Of a DNA stretch of 61,065 bases, positions 15,376-23,497 are shown piece after piece. Source of the stretch: Jiangella anatolica (GTDB lineage Bacteria; Actinomycetota; Actinomycetes; Jiangellales; Jiangellaceae). Location: NCBI RefSeq assembly GCF_003236295.1, contig NZ_POTW01000032.1, positions 1 to 61,065 on the forward strand, written 5' to 3'. The position numbers were made by a program, and so were the translations under genes. Position 1 is the stretch's first letter, and each line of letters begins with the position of its first letter. The notes below the pieces were generated by a model, which did not search any database, was not told the DNA's origin, and saw only the letters and a list, made by a program, of their open reading frames with translations.

Positions 15376-17099
15376 GCACGTCCGCCGGCATCGTCGCCGT
15401 CGTCGTGACGGCGCTCGCGACGGTGTTGATCGGCATGTACGGCGTCCGCGCGGCCCGCACGACCAGCGACTTCTACGTCGCCTCCCGGACCGTGACGCCG
15501 TGGTGGAACGCGTCGGCGATCGGCGGGGAGTACCTGTCCGCCGCGTCGTTCCTGGGCGTGGCCGGGCTCGTGCTCGCGTACGGGACCGACATGCTGTGGT
15601 TCCCGGTCGGCTACACCGCCGGCTACCTCATGCTGCTGGTGCTGGTGGCGGCGCCGCTGCGCCGGTCGGGGGCCTACACACTGCCGGACTTCGCCGAGGC
15701 ACGGCTGGAGTCGGCCGTGGCCCGGCGGGTCGCCAGCATCCTCGTCGTCACGATCGGCTGCCTCTACCTGCTGCCGCAGTTCCAGGCCGCCGGGCTGACG
15801 CTGCGCACGGTCACCGGGGCGCCGCAGTGGGCCGGGCCGGTCGTCGTCGCGCTGGTCGTGCTGGTGAGCGTGCTCGGCGGAGGCATGCGCAGCATCACCT
15901 TCGTCCAGGCGTTCCAGTACTGGCTCAAGCTGACGGCGCTGCTGGTGCCGGTGATCTTCCTGCTGCTGGTGTGGGCCGGCGACGGACGGCCGGAGCTGGC
16001 CGAGCCGGGCGCGCCGGCGTTCGACGAGGCGACCTCGGTCGAGGTCACGACCGACGTGACGATCGAGGTGCCGTCGCGCGTCGAGGTGACGGCGGACGGC
16101 GAGCCGCTGGTGCTGGAGCCGGGGCCGCACGACGTCGAGGCCGGGACGGTGCTGGGCTTTCCGGCCGACGCGCCGATCCCGCACGCGTCGTCGCTGACCC
16201 CGATGACCGGCGAGTCGTGGGCGCTGCCGCTCACGTCGGGCGGCGACCACCCGCTGTACGCGACGTACTCGCTGATCATCGCGCTGTTCTTCGGCACGAT
16301 GGGGCTGCCGCACGTGCTGGTGCGCTTCTACACCAACCCCGACGGGCGGGCCGCGCGGCGCACGACGCTGGCCGTGCTGGGCCTGCTCGGCGTGTTCTAC
16401 GTGCTGCCGGGGCTGTACGGCGCGCTGGGCCGGCTGTACACGCCGGAGCTGCTGCTCACCGGCCGCACCGACGCCGTCGTGCTGGTGCTGCCGGCGCGGC
16501 TGATCGACGGCGTGGCCGGCGAGCTGCTCTCGATGCTGGTGACGGCCGGCGCGTTCGCGGCGTTCCTGTCGACGTCGTCGGGTCTGACGGTGTCGGTGGC
16601 CGGCGTGCTGTCGCAGGACCTGCTGCACGGGCGGGTCCGCAACCCGGTGACGGGGTTCCGTCTGGGCGCCTTCCTGGCGTTGCTCGTGCCGATCGGGCTG
16701 GCGCTGACCAGCCCGTTCCTCGGCATCGCCGACGTGGTCGGGCTCGCGTTCGCCGTCGCCGCGTCGTCGTTCTGCCCGCTGCTGCTGCTCGGCATCTGGT
16801 GGCGCCGGCTGACCTGGCCCGGCGCCGTCGCCGGCCTGCTGGCCGGCGGCGGCGCGTCCACGCTCGCCGTCGTCGTGACGATCCTCGGCGGCCCGCAGTC
16901 CGGCTGGGTCGGCGCGCTGCTGGCCCAGCCGGCCGCGTGGACGATGCCGCTGGCGTTCCTCGTCATGATCGTCGTGTCGCTGGCGACGCGGCAGCACATG
17001 GCCCCCGGCGTGAACCGCACGATGGTGCGGCTGCACACGCCGGAGAACCTCGACCTCAACCGCGGCGACTGGGATCCCGAGGACCGCTGGCGAACGTGA
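15372..17099 (+). CDS. Sodium:solute symporter (SSS family, ActP/MctC-like)
   Basis: A 575-residue SSS-family carrier with about 13 membrane segments, from GTG 15372. Landmarks are YVASRTVTPWWNASAIGGEYLSAASF at the first unwound helix (the Gly-Glu-Tyr/Ser sodium-site region), GLPHVLVRFYTNPDGRAARR and the late VVGLAFAVAASSFCPLLLLGIWWRR. A monocarboxylate such as acetate, pyruvate or propionate is the likely substrate, driven by sodium. Residues about 202-293 form an unusually long extracytoplasmic loop rich in Thr, Val and Glu, absent from the other symporter in this window. The gene ends exactly where the convergent ABC permease gene begins. Confidence 0.9.
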   Translation: MSTSAGIVAVVVTALATVLIGMYGVRAARTTSDFYVASRTVTPWWNASAIGGEYLSAASFLGVAGLVLAYGTDMLWFPVGYTAGYLMLLVLVAAPLRRSGAYTLPDFAEARLESAVARRVASILVVTIGCLYLLPQFQAAGLTLRTVTGAPQWAGPVVVALVVLVSVLGGGMRSITFVQAFQYWLKLTALLVPVIFLLLVWAGDGRPELAEPGAPAFDEATSVEVTTDVTIEVPSRVEVTADGEPLVLEPGPHDVEAGTVLGFPADAPIPHASSLTPMTGESWALPLTSGGDHPLYATYSLIIALFFGTMGLPHVLVRFYTNPDGRAARRTTLAVLGLLGVFYVLPGLYGALGRLYTPELLLTGRTDAVVLVLPARLIDGVAGELLSMLVTAGAFAAFLSTSSGLTVSVAGVLSQDLLHGRVRNPVTGFRLGAFLALLVPIGLALTSPFLGIADVVGLAFAVAASSFCPLLLLGIWWRRLTWPGAVAGLLAGGGASTLAVVVTILGGPQSGWVGALLAQPAAWTMPLAFLVMIVVSLATRQHMAPGVNRTMVRLHTPENLDLNRGDWDPEDRWRT

Positions 17100-19481
17100 T
17101 CACTCGGTCCGCAGCGCCGTCGCCGTCCGGGTCCTGGCGGCCCAGCCCGCGGGCAGCAGCGACCCGGCGATCGCGACCAGCACGCCGGCGACACCGAGCA
17201 GGATCAGCAGGCCCGGCCCGAACACGTCCGTCACCACCTGCGGCAGCCGCAGTCCGGCGCTGTCGCCCATGGCCGGCATGACGACGGCGTGCAGGGCGTA
17301 GCCGAGCACGACGCCGATCGCGGCGCCCACGACGCCGGGCAGCGCGACCGACGCGAGCACCAGGGCGATGGTCTGGCGCGGCGCCATGCCGAGCGCCTTC
17401 TGGATGCCGAGCTCGCGGACCCGGTCCCGGATGTCGAGCAGGACGCCGTTCAGCACACCCAGCACCGCGACCGTGACCAGCAGCAACGACAGCATCGCGG
17501 CCAGCGCGTTGAGCGTCGCGGTGACGTCGCTCTCCTGCTCCTCGCTACCAGGTACGGCCGCGAAGCCGAGCGGCTCGACCTCCGCGGTGACGGCGTCGAT
17601 GTACGCGCCGACGTCGGCGCCGGCGGCCAGCGCCACCTGGTAGTCGAACGGCGTGACCGGCCGGCCCGCGTCGGCGAACGTCGCGGCGTCGGTGAACACG
17701 GTCTTCCCGCCGTCGGTCGTGTCGAACACCTCGCCGACGATGCGCACCGGGATCGCGACGCCCTCGTGGTTCAGCGTGATGGTGTCGCCGACGGCCGACC
17801 CGCTCGCCGTCAGCAACGGCGTCGGAAGGACCACCTCGCCGGCCCCCTCGATCCAGCGGCCGGAGATCATCTCGTAGCCGCCCCACGACGCGTCCCCGGT
17901 GAACGCCTCGACCGCCACCGCCCCGGTCATCCCGGAGATCGTCACCTCCATCCGGGCCGTGCTGTAGAAGTCGGCCGTCTCCGGCTGGGCCTCGATCGCG
18001 GCGGCGACGGCGTCGTGGTCGGCCGTCGCGCCGCCCTCCGGGCCGGAGCCCGGCCCCATCATCACCGGCTGGACCCGCACGTCGGCGCTGTCGTTGGCCG
18101 TCGCGGCCAGCACCTCGCTCAGCGACGAGCTCAGCCCGACGGTGAAGGTGATGGCCGTGGCGCCGAACGCGACGCTGGCCATCATGGCGACGGCGCGCGC
18201 CGGTCGGGCGAACGGACGGACCAGGCCGAGGCTGAGCGGCCGCGGCACCGGCAGCCGGGCACCCAGCCGGGCGGCGCCGAGCCCGCGGCCGGCGGCCGGC
18301 GTGCGCCCGACAGCGAGCGCGTCCACGGTGCGCAGCCGGCCGGCCCGCCACGCGGCGGCCAGCGCGGTGACTGCCACGACCAGCAGGATCCCGGCGGACG
18401 CGGCGACGTTCACCCACCAGGCGACGGCCAGCCCGGAGGCGCCGTAGGCGGTCTCCGTCTGGTCCAGGATCGGCACCGCGAGCAGGTTGCCGGCGACGAC
18501 ACCCAGCACCGTGCCGACGACGGCGGGCACGAGCGCCTGCGCCACGTAGGCGCGGACGACCTGCGACGGGGTGAACCCCAGCGCCTTCAGGATGCCGATG
18601 CGGCGCGCGCCGGAGCCGACGGCGCTGGCGATCACGTTGCCGACGATCAGCACCGACATCAGCAGGCCGATCAGGCCGAAGGCGGCCAGGAACGGCACGA
18701 ACAGCGCCGTCTCGCGCGTCAGGTCCTCGCGGACGGCGAGCCAGGACTGTGACCCGGTCATCGCCTCGGCGCCGACGGCGGCGGCGACGGCGTCGCGACC
18801 CGCGGCCACGTCCGCCGCCGTCTCGGCATCGGCGAACCGGTAGAGCATCTGGTACGCCACCGACGCGTCGGACGTCGTCAGCTCCTCGACCGCCGCCGGC
18901 GTCACCCAGGCGTCCGCCGTCCGCGTCGCCGACCGGGCCTTGCCGACGACCGTCAGCGTCGGGCTGCCGGGTGCGTCGGCGAACGTGAGCGTCGAGCCGA
19001 GCGGCTCGAGCCGGTCGGCGGCGACGACGATCTCGTCCGCCGCGTCCGCCCACTCCCCCTCGGTCAGCGCGAGCTCGTCGACGTCGCCACCGGGGTCGTC
19101 GCGGCCGACGACCGTGATCGGCCCGGTCGTCCCGCCGCCGCCCGGCCCGCCCAGCTCGCCCGGCTCCTCGCTCTCCGGCAGCTCGATCGTCGGGGCGATC
19201 GACACCGCCGGGAACGGCCCGGCCGTCGCGGTCACACCGTCGACCGAAGCGCCTGCCTCCGACAGGTCCGTAGCGCTCACCAGGCCGCCGTCGAACTGCG
19301 CCGACAGGTGCGCGCCGTCGTAGCGGCCGAAGGCGTCGTCGAACGGGTCGTCGGACGCGACCAGCAGCGACCCGCCGAGGATCGTCGCCGTCACCGCCAT
19401 CGTCGTCGCCAGCGTGATCACGACGGTCTGCACGCGGCGCCGTCCGACGCCGGAGCGCACCACCGTGCCCAGCCCGCTCAC
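17100..19481 (-). CDS. FtsX-type ABC transporter permease (MacB-like)
   Basis: A 793-residue permease with two FtsX repeats. A first membrane helix (about 18-42) is followed by a large extracytoplasmic domain, three helices around 265-385 with GARRIGILKALGFTPSQVV, a central helix near 430-450, a second exterior domain, and three more helices around 655-780 with VRELGIQKALGMAPRQTI. This doubled layout belongs to exporters or mechanotransmission complexes working on lipids, lipoproteins or antimicrobial peptides. GTG start overlapping the ATPase stop by 4 bp. A Gly/Glu-rich low-complexity loop sits near residues 101-116. The divergent two-component system is a likely regulator. Confidence 0.92.
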   Translation of the reverse strand: MSGLGTVVRSGVGRRRVQTVVITLATTMAVTATILGGSLLVASDDPFDDAFGRYDGAHLSAQFDGGLVSATDLSEAGASVDGVTATAGPFPAVSIAPTIELPESEEPGELGGPGGGGTTGPITVVGRDDPGGDVDELALTEGEWADAADEIVVAADRLEPLGSTLTFADAPGSPTLTVVGKARSATRTADAWVTPAAVEELTTSDASVAYQMLYRFADAETAADVAAGRDAVAAAVGAEAMTGSQSWLAVREDLTRETALFVPFLAAFGLIGLLMSVLIVGNVIASAVGSGARRIGILKALGFTPSQVVRAYVAQALVPAVVGTVLGVVAGNLLAVPILDQTETAYGASGLAVAWWVNVAASAGILLVVAVTALAAAWRAGRLRTVDALAVGRTPAAGRGLGAARLGARLPVPRPLSLGLVRPFARPARAVAMMASVAFGATAITFTVGLSSSLSEVLAATANDSADVRVQPVMMGPGSGPEGGATADHDAVAAAIEAQPETADFYSTARMEVTISGMTGAVAVEAFTGDASWGGYEMISGRWIEGAGEVVLPTPLLTASGSAVGDTITLNHEGVAIPVRIVGEVFDTTDGGKTVFTDAATFADAGRPVTPFDYQVALAAGADVGAYIDAVTAEVEPLGFAAVPGSEEQESDVTATLNALAAMLSLLLVTVAVLGVLNGVLLDIRDRVRELGIQKALGMAPRQTIALVLASVALPGVVGAAIGVVLGYALHAVVMPAMGDSAGLRLPQVVTDVFGPGLLILLGVAGVLVAIAGSLLPAGWAARTRTATALRTE

Positions 19482-20170
19482 CGGACCGGCTCCGCCCTGA
19501 CGTCGGAGACGACCCGCCCGTCCACCAGCTCGACCGTGCGGGTCGTGCAGGCCCGGGCCAGCCGGACGTCGTGCGTGACGACGACGATCGTCTGTCCGTC
19601 GGCGTTCAGATCGGCGAGCAGCCCGATGACGTCCTCGCCCGACGCGGTGTCCAGGGCGCCGGTCGGCTCGTCGGCCAGCAGCAGCGGCGGCCGGTTCATC
19701 AGCGCCCGGGCGACCGCGACGCGCTGCCGCTCGCCGCCGGACAGCCGGCCCGGATACGCGGCCGCGTGCCGGTCGATACCGAGCGTCTCGAGCAGCTCAG
19801 CGGCCCGGCGCCGGGCCTCCCGCCGGGGCATGCCCGCGAGCTGCGCCGGCAGCACGACGTTCTCCGTCACGGGGAGGTCGTCGAGCAGGTTGAAGAACTG
19901 GAAGATCATCCCGAGCGTGCCGCGCCGGTAGCGCGCGGACGCGGTCTCACTCAGGGTATCGACGCGGACGCCGTTCACCGTCACGGTGCCGGCGTCCGGC
20001 CGGTCCAGCCCGGCGATCAGGTTGAGCAGCGTCGACTTGCCGCTGCCGGACGGTCCCAGGATCGCGACCGCCTCGCCCGGGACGACTGTGAGCGACACGT
20101 CGTCCAGGGCCGGTGGGCCCTCGTCGTACTGGCGGGTGGCGGCGCGTACGGTGATCATCGGTTCGGTCAT
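19478..20170 (-). CDS. ABC transporter ATP-binding protein (LolD/MacB type)
   Basis: A 230-residue ATPase with Walker A GPSGSGKST, Q-loop MIFQFFNLLDDLPVTENV, signature LSGGERQRVAVARAL, Walker B LLLADEPTGALD and the H-loop His in VVVTHD. These are the standard features of ATPases partnering FtsX-type permeases. It is the first gene of the minus-strand operon and overlaps the permease. An ATG start at 20170 follows GAAGGAG (spacing 6). The 203-bp gap to the divergent kinase gene should contain both promoters. Confidence 0.95.
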   Translation of the reverse strand: MTEPMITVRAATRQYDEGPPALDDVSLTVVPGEAVAILGPSGSGKSTLLNLIAGLDRPDAGTVTVNGVRVDTLSETASARYRRGTLGMIFQFFNLLDDLPVTENVVLPAQLAGMPRREARRRAAELLETLGIDRHAAAYPGRLSGGERQRVAVARALMNRPPLLLADEPTGALDTASGEDVIGLLADLNADGQTIVVVTHDVRLARACTTRTVELVDGRVVSDVRAEPVR

Positions 20171-20373
20171 GGCCGGCTCCTTCGGGTCCGCGGGATGGCC
20201 TGCTCGACGCTAGGAGCGCGGCGGCGCCGGCCGCGTCTGCCGCGGGAGCCATCTCGGGTACCGCGATCGGACGACACCGCGCCCGTGTCATCCTCTGGAT
20301 GTAGTCCGCCGGCGTAGCCCAGCTCCTCCCTGATGACGTCGCCCGCGACCCGGCAGTCGGCCAGAATGGACCG

Positions 20374-21669
20374 GTGACGTGGCTGTCGATCGCGCAGCGG
20401 CTGCGCGACCGGGCGGCGCTGGTCGTGCGGCCGTCCGGCCCGCCGCCGCGGCCGACCCGGCGCAACCTGCTCTTCGACGCCGGCCTCGCGCTGGTGCTGG
20501 CGGTCGCCGCGGTCTGGTACGCGGTCGACGGCTCCGACGGCCCCGTCCTGGTCGTACAGGACGTCCCGCAGCAGGGGCCGCAACCGCCGCCGCCCCCGCC
20601 CGATCAGGGGCCCGACACGGACACGCGGATTCAGGGTGCGCTCACCGCGCTCGCCTGCTCCGCGGCGCTCGTGCTGCGCCGGCGGTTCCCGCTGACCGTC
20701 CTGTGCATCGTCTTCGCGATCACGACCGCCGTCGTCTCCGACGAGCCGCGGCTCACGTTCTACGCGCTGGTCGTCGCCGCGTACAGCGCCGCGGCCTACA
20801 GCCCGTACCGGGCGCCGACGATCGCGGTCGCCGTCGTGGCGGCGGTGGTGGTCACCATCGTGCACGACGCGGCGCTGCCGGTCGTGCCGAGCGAGTACGT
20901 TCCGCTGATGGTCCTGGTGCCGATCGTCGTGGCGGCCGACGGGCTGCGCCGCTGGAAGCTGCGGGTCGAGCAGGGCCGGGTCCGGATGGCGGAGCTGGAA
21001 CGCGAGCAGGCCGCGGCGGTGCGTCGCGCCGCCGAGGACGAGCGCGCCCGGCTGGCCCGCGAGCTGCACGACGTGGTCACCCACAACGTGAGCGTCATGG
21101 TCATCCAGGCCGGCGCCGCCCGGACGGTGATGGCGACGGCGCCGGAGCAGGCGAACGAGGCGCTGCTCGCCGTCGAGGCCGGCGGCCGGGCGGCGATGGC
21201 CGACCTGCGCCAGGTCATGGGGCTGCTGAGCCGGGACGACGCCGGCGCCGAGCCGGGCGGCCCGGACGACCTGGCCCCGCAGCCGGGCCTGGATCGGCTG
21301 GACGCGCTGCTCGACCGGGTCCGCGCCGCCGGCCTGCCGGTCGAGCTGACCGTCACCGGACGGGCCCGGCCGCTGCCGCCCGGGATCGAACTGGCCGCGT
21401 ACCGCGTCGTGCAGGAGGCGCTGACCAACACGATGACCCACGCGCAGGGCTCCGCCGCCACGGTCACCCTCGACTACGGCGAGGACCGCCTGCGGGTCGA
21501 CGTCGCCGACACCGGCGGCGCACCTGTCACACCGGCCAAGCCGGGCGGCGGCCGCGGCCTGATCGGGCTGGGCGAGCGGCTGGCCGTCCACGGCGGGACG
21601 CTGGTGACCGGGCGGCGGCTCACCGGCGGCTACCGGGTCCGGGCCGAGCTGCCGGTGGAGGCGTCGTGA
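20374..21669 (+). CDS. NarL-type sensor histidine kinase (HisKA_3)
   Basis: A 431-residue kinase. An N-terminal block of membrane helices spans about residues 35-190, broken by a Pro/Gln/Asp-rich loop (62-85). The HisKA_3 domain follows, with phosphoacceptor His232 in ARELHDVVTHNVSVMV, then a HATPase domain with VVQEALTNTMTHA and GRGLIGLGERL. This is the DesK/LiaS-like architecture that in actinobacteria often senses envelope stress. GTG start. Its stop overlaps the regulator start (GTGA). Divergence from an FtsX-type exporter suggests the pair controls that exporter, as in bacitracin-type detoxification modules. Confidence 0.92.
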   Translation: MTWLSIAQRLRDRAALVVRPSGPPPRPTRRNLLFDAGLALVLAVAAVWYAVDGSDGPVLVVQDVPQQGPQPPPPPPDQGPDTDTRIQGALTALACSAALVLRRRFPLTVLCIVFAITTAVVSDEPRLTFYALVVAAYSAAAYSPYRAPTIAVAVVAAVVVTIVHDAALPVVPSEYVPLMVLVPIVVAADGLRRWKLRVEQGRVRMAELEREQAAAVRRAAEDERARLARELHDVVTHNVSVMVIQAGAARTVMATAPEQANEALLAVEAGGRAAMADLRQVMGLLSRDDAGAEPGGPDDLAPQPGLDRLDALLDRVRAAGLPVELTVTGRARPLPPGIELAAYRVVQEALTNTMTHAQGSAATVTLDYGEDRLRVDVADTGGAPVTPAKPGGGRGLIGLGERLAVHGGTLVTGRRLTGGYRVRAELPVEAS

Positions 21670-22349
21670 CCGAAACGCTGCGCGTCGTCGTCGCCGACGA
21701 CCAGACGCTCGTCCGCACCGGGTTCCGGATGATCCTCACCGCCGGCGGCATCGACGTCGTCGCCGAGGCGACGAACGGCGCGGAGGCCGTCGACGCCGTC
21801 CGCCGGACCCGTCCCGACGTCGTCCTGATGGACATCCGGATGCCCGAGCTCGACGGCCTCGAGGCGACCCGGCGGATCCTGACCGGCGCCGCCGAGGAGC
21901 CACGGGTCATCATCCTGACCACGTTCGACCTCGACCAGTACGTCTATGCCGCGCTGTCCGCCGGCGCCAGCGGCTTCCTGCTCAAGGACGTCACACCCGA
22001 GCAGCTCGTGGCCGCCGTCCGCACCGTCCGGTCCGGCGACGCCCTGCTCGCCCCGGCCATCACCCGGCGGCTCGTGGCCCGGTTCGCCCACCGCGACGAC
22101 GAGACGGCCGCCCTGCACCGCGACCTGTCCGAGCTGACGCCGCGCGAGGTCGAGGTGCTGACGCTGGTCGCCCGCGGGCTCAGCAACGCCGAGCTCGCGC
22201 AGCGGCTGCACATCTCCGAGGCGACGGTCAAGACGCACGTGGCGCGCGTCCTCGCCAAGCTGGGCGTCCGCGACCGCGTCCAGGCCGTCGTAGTCGCCTA
22301 CGAGACCGGCCTGGTCACCGTCGGAGACGGTCAGCCGAGCGCCGAGTAA
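21666..22349 (+). CDS. NarL/FixJ family response regulator
   Basis: A 227-residue regulator from GTG 21666. The receiver domain has acidic pocket VVADDQ, phosphoacceptor Asp56 in VVLMDIRMPE, the switch Thr in IILTTFD, and Lys in FLLKDVTPE. The C-terminal LuxR-type helix-turn-helix reads LTPREVEVLTLVARGLSNAEL, then LHISEATVKTHVARVLAKLGV (shown in part). It is coupled to the upstream kinase by a 4-bp overlap. Targets are inferred to include the divergent ABC operon. Longer in-frame upstream starts lie inside the kinase gene and are not credible. Confidence 0.95.
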   Translation: MTETLRVVVADDQTLVRTGFRMILTAGGIDVVAEATNGAEAVDAVRRTRPDVVLMDIRMPELDGLEATRRILTGAAEEPRVIILTTFDLDQYVYAALSAGASGFLLKDVTPEQLVAAVRTVRSGDALLAPAITRRLVARFAHRDDETAALHRDLSELTPREVEVLTLVARGLSNAELAQRLHISEATVKTHVARVLAKLGVRDRVQAVVVAYETGLVTVGDGQPSAE

Positions 22350-22403
22350 GCGGCCTGTCCGCGGGGATCGGGTACTGAGCCAACCCTGCACAGGTCGGCG
22401 GCC

Positions 22404-22928
22404 TCAGGTAGGCGCTCCGCTGTGCTGGATCGAGTAGCCGTTCTCGAGATAAGCAACGAGTCCGGTTGAACGCGCGCGCCAAGCAGCCTCGAGGCGGCGG
22501 GCTAGCAGTGCCGACAGCCGGCTCGATGCGTCATCAGGCGAGCAGAAGGCGCAACTCCTCAGTTCACCCTCGGGCAACGAGATCCTCGCGATTTCGGCAT
22601 CCGAGAGCACCCCGCCGTCGAACACCAACATCAAGCCCTCGCTGCGATCCTGCCGGGGTGGCACCCAGTCGACCACCAGCAGACGCCCCAAGCGTTTCTC
22701 CAGGGCCAGCTCTTCACCGATCTCCCGGCTCGCTGCCTCGAAAGGAGACTCATCGTGCTCCACGGCCCCACCTGGAAGCTCCCAGTAGTCCTTGTACGTG
22801 GGCTCGACCAGCAGAACCTTGTCATCCGAATTGAACAGTAGGGCGGCTGCGGCCATCCTCTTCTTCGGCAAGGCTGCGGTGAAGTCGCTCAACGACGTCT
22901 GCGTACCGGCTTCCACCAGACGGACCAT
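22404..22928 (-). CDS. NUDIX hydrolase
   Basis: A 174-residue NUDIX protein. The box runs from GGAVEHDES to REIGEELAL, keeping G, E, RE and EE of Gx5Ex7REUxEExGU; the final Gly is Ala. KVLLVEPTYKDYWELPGG just before it is typical. The substrate (nucleoside diphosphate derivative) is unknown. I place the start at ATG 22928 (MVRLVEAGT), because in-frame codons further upstream give a Cys/Arg-rich segment unlike coding sequence. Codon use is visibly less GC-biased than in neighbours, suggesting acquisition. It faces the acetate operon divergently with a 218-bp gap in which I see no gene. Confidence 0.8.
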   Translation of the reverse strand: MVRLVEAGTQTSLSDFTAALPKKRMAAAALLFNSDDKVLLVEPTYKDYWELPGGAVEHDESPFEAASREIGEELALEKRLGRLLVVDWVPPRQDRSEGLMLVFDGGVLSDAEIARISLPEGELRSCAFCSPDDASSRLSALLARRLEAAWRARSTGLVAYLENGYSIQHSGAPT

Positions 22929-23109
22929 AGCGGAGGTCGCTGTCGCCGGCTGTGCGGCGAGCGGGGACCGTTCGTCGCGCCGGAGCGACCGCTCGTCGCA
23001 GCACCGATCCCCGCACGCCGATCTCTCGTGCCACTCACCGCACATCTGGGCACGGCACCTCCCGAGGCCGCCGCGCACCGCCCTAGCGTGGCGGGCCACA
23101 CCGGATCAC

Positions 23110-23125
23110 TGTGACCCGGACCACA
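23110..23125 (+). promoter_or_regulatory. CRP/GlxR-like binding site upstream of the acetate operon
   Basis: TGTGA-CCCGGA-CCACA matches 9 of 10 defined positions of the CRP-family consensus TGTGA-N6-TCACA. Its centre is only about 30 bp upstream of the GTG start at 23147, too close for class II activation unless the leader is absent. Repression or a road-block role is therefore likelier. The window itself encodes a CRP (36268-36945). Match by eye. Confidence 0.6.
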
Positions 23126-23146
23126 TGACGACGAGGAGGTCGGAGC

Positions 23147-23497
23147 GTGGCCAGTCTCGAGACACCCCCGCCCGGGCGGGCCCTACCCACCGCCGAGGAA
23201 TACGAGCGCATGCAGGCCAGCCCGGAGTTCGCCGAGCTGCGCCGGCGGTTCCGCGCCTTCGTGTTCCCGATGACGGCCGCGTTCCTGGCCTGGTACCTGC
23301 TGTACGTGCTGCTGTCGACCTACGCGGTCGACTTCATGTCCCAGCGCGTGGCCGGCAACATCAACGTCGGCCTGCTGTTCGGCCTCGGCCAGTTCGCGTC
23401 GACGTTCCTGATCACGTGGCTCTACATCCGGCACGCGGACCGCAAGCTCGACCCGATCGCCAAGCAGATCCGCGACGAGCTGGAGGGGACGCGCTGA
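23147..23497 (+). CDS. DUF485 domain-containing membrane protein
   Basis: A 116-residue DUF485 protein. The amphipathic stretch MQASPEFAELRRRFRAF is the family signature leading into helix 1 (about 42-65), helix 2 follows (about 78-98), and the tail ends with ADRKLDPIAKQIRDELEG. Members are encoded with ActP/MctC-type acetate symporters (YjcH in Escherichia coli) and are presumed accessory subunits. GTG start with AGGAGG about 8 nt upstream. Its stop overlaps the symporter start by one base (TGATG), so translation is coupled. Confidence 0.88.
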   Translation: MASLETPPPGRALPTAEEYERMQASPEFAELRRRFRAFVFPMTAAFLAWYLLYVLLSTYAVDFMSQRVAGNINVGLLFGLGQFASTFLITWLYIRHADRKLDPIAKQIRDELEGTR

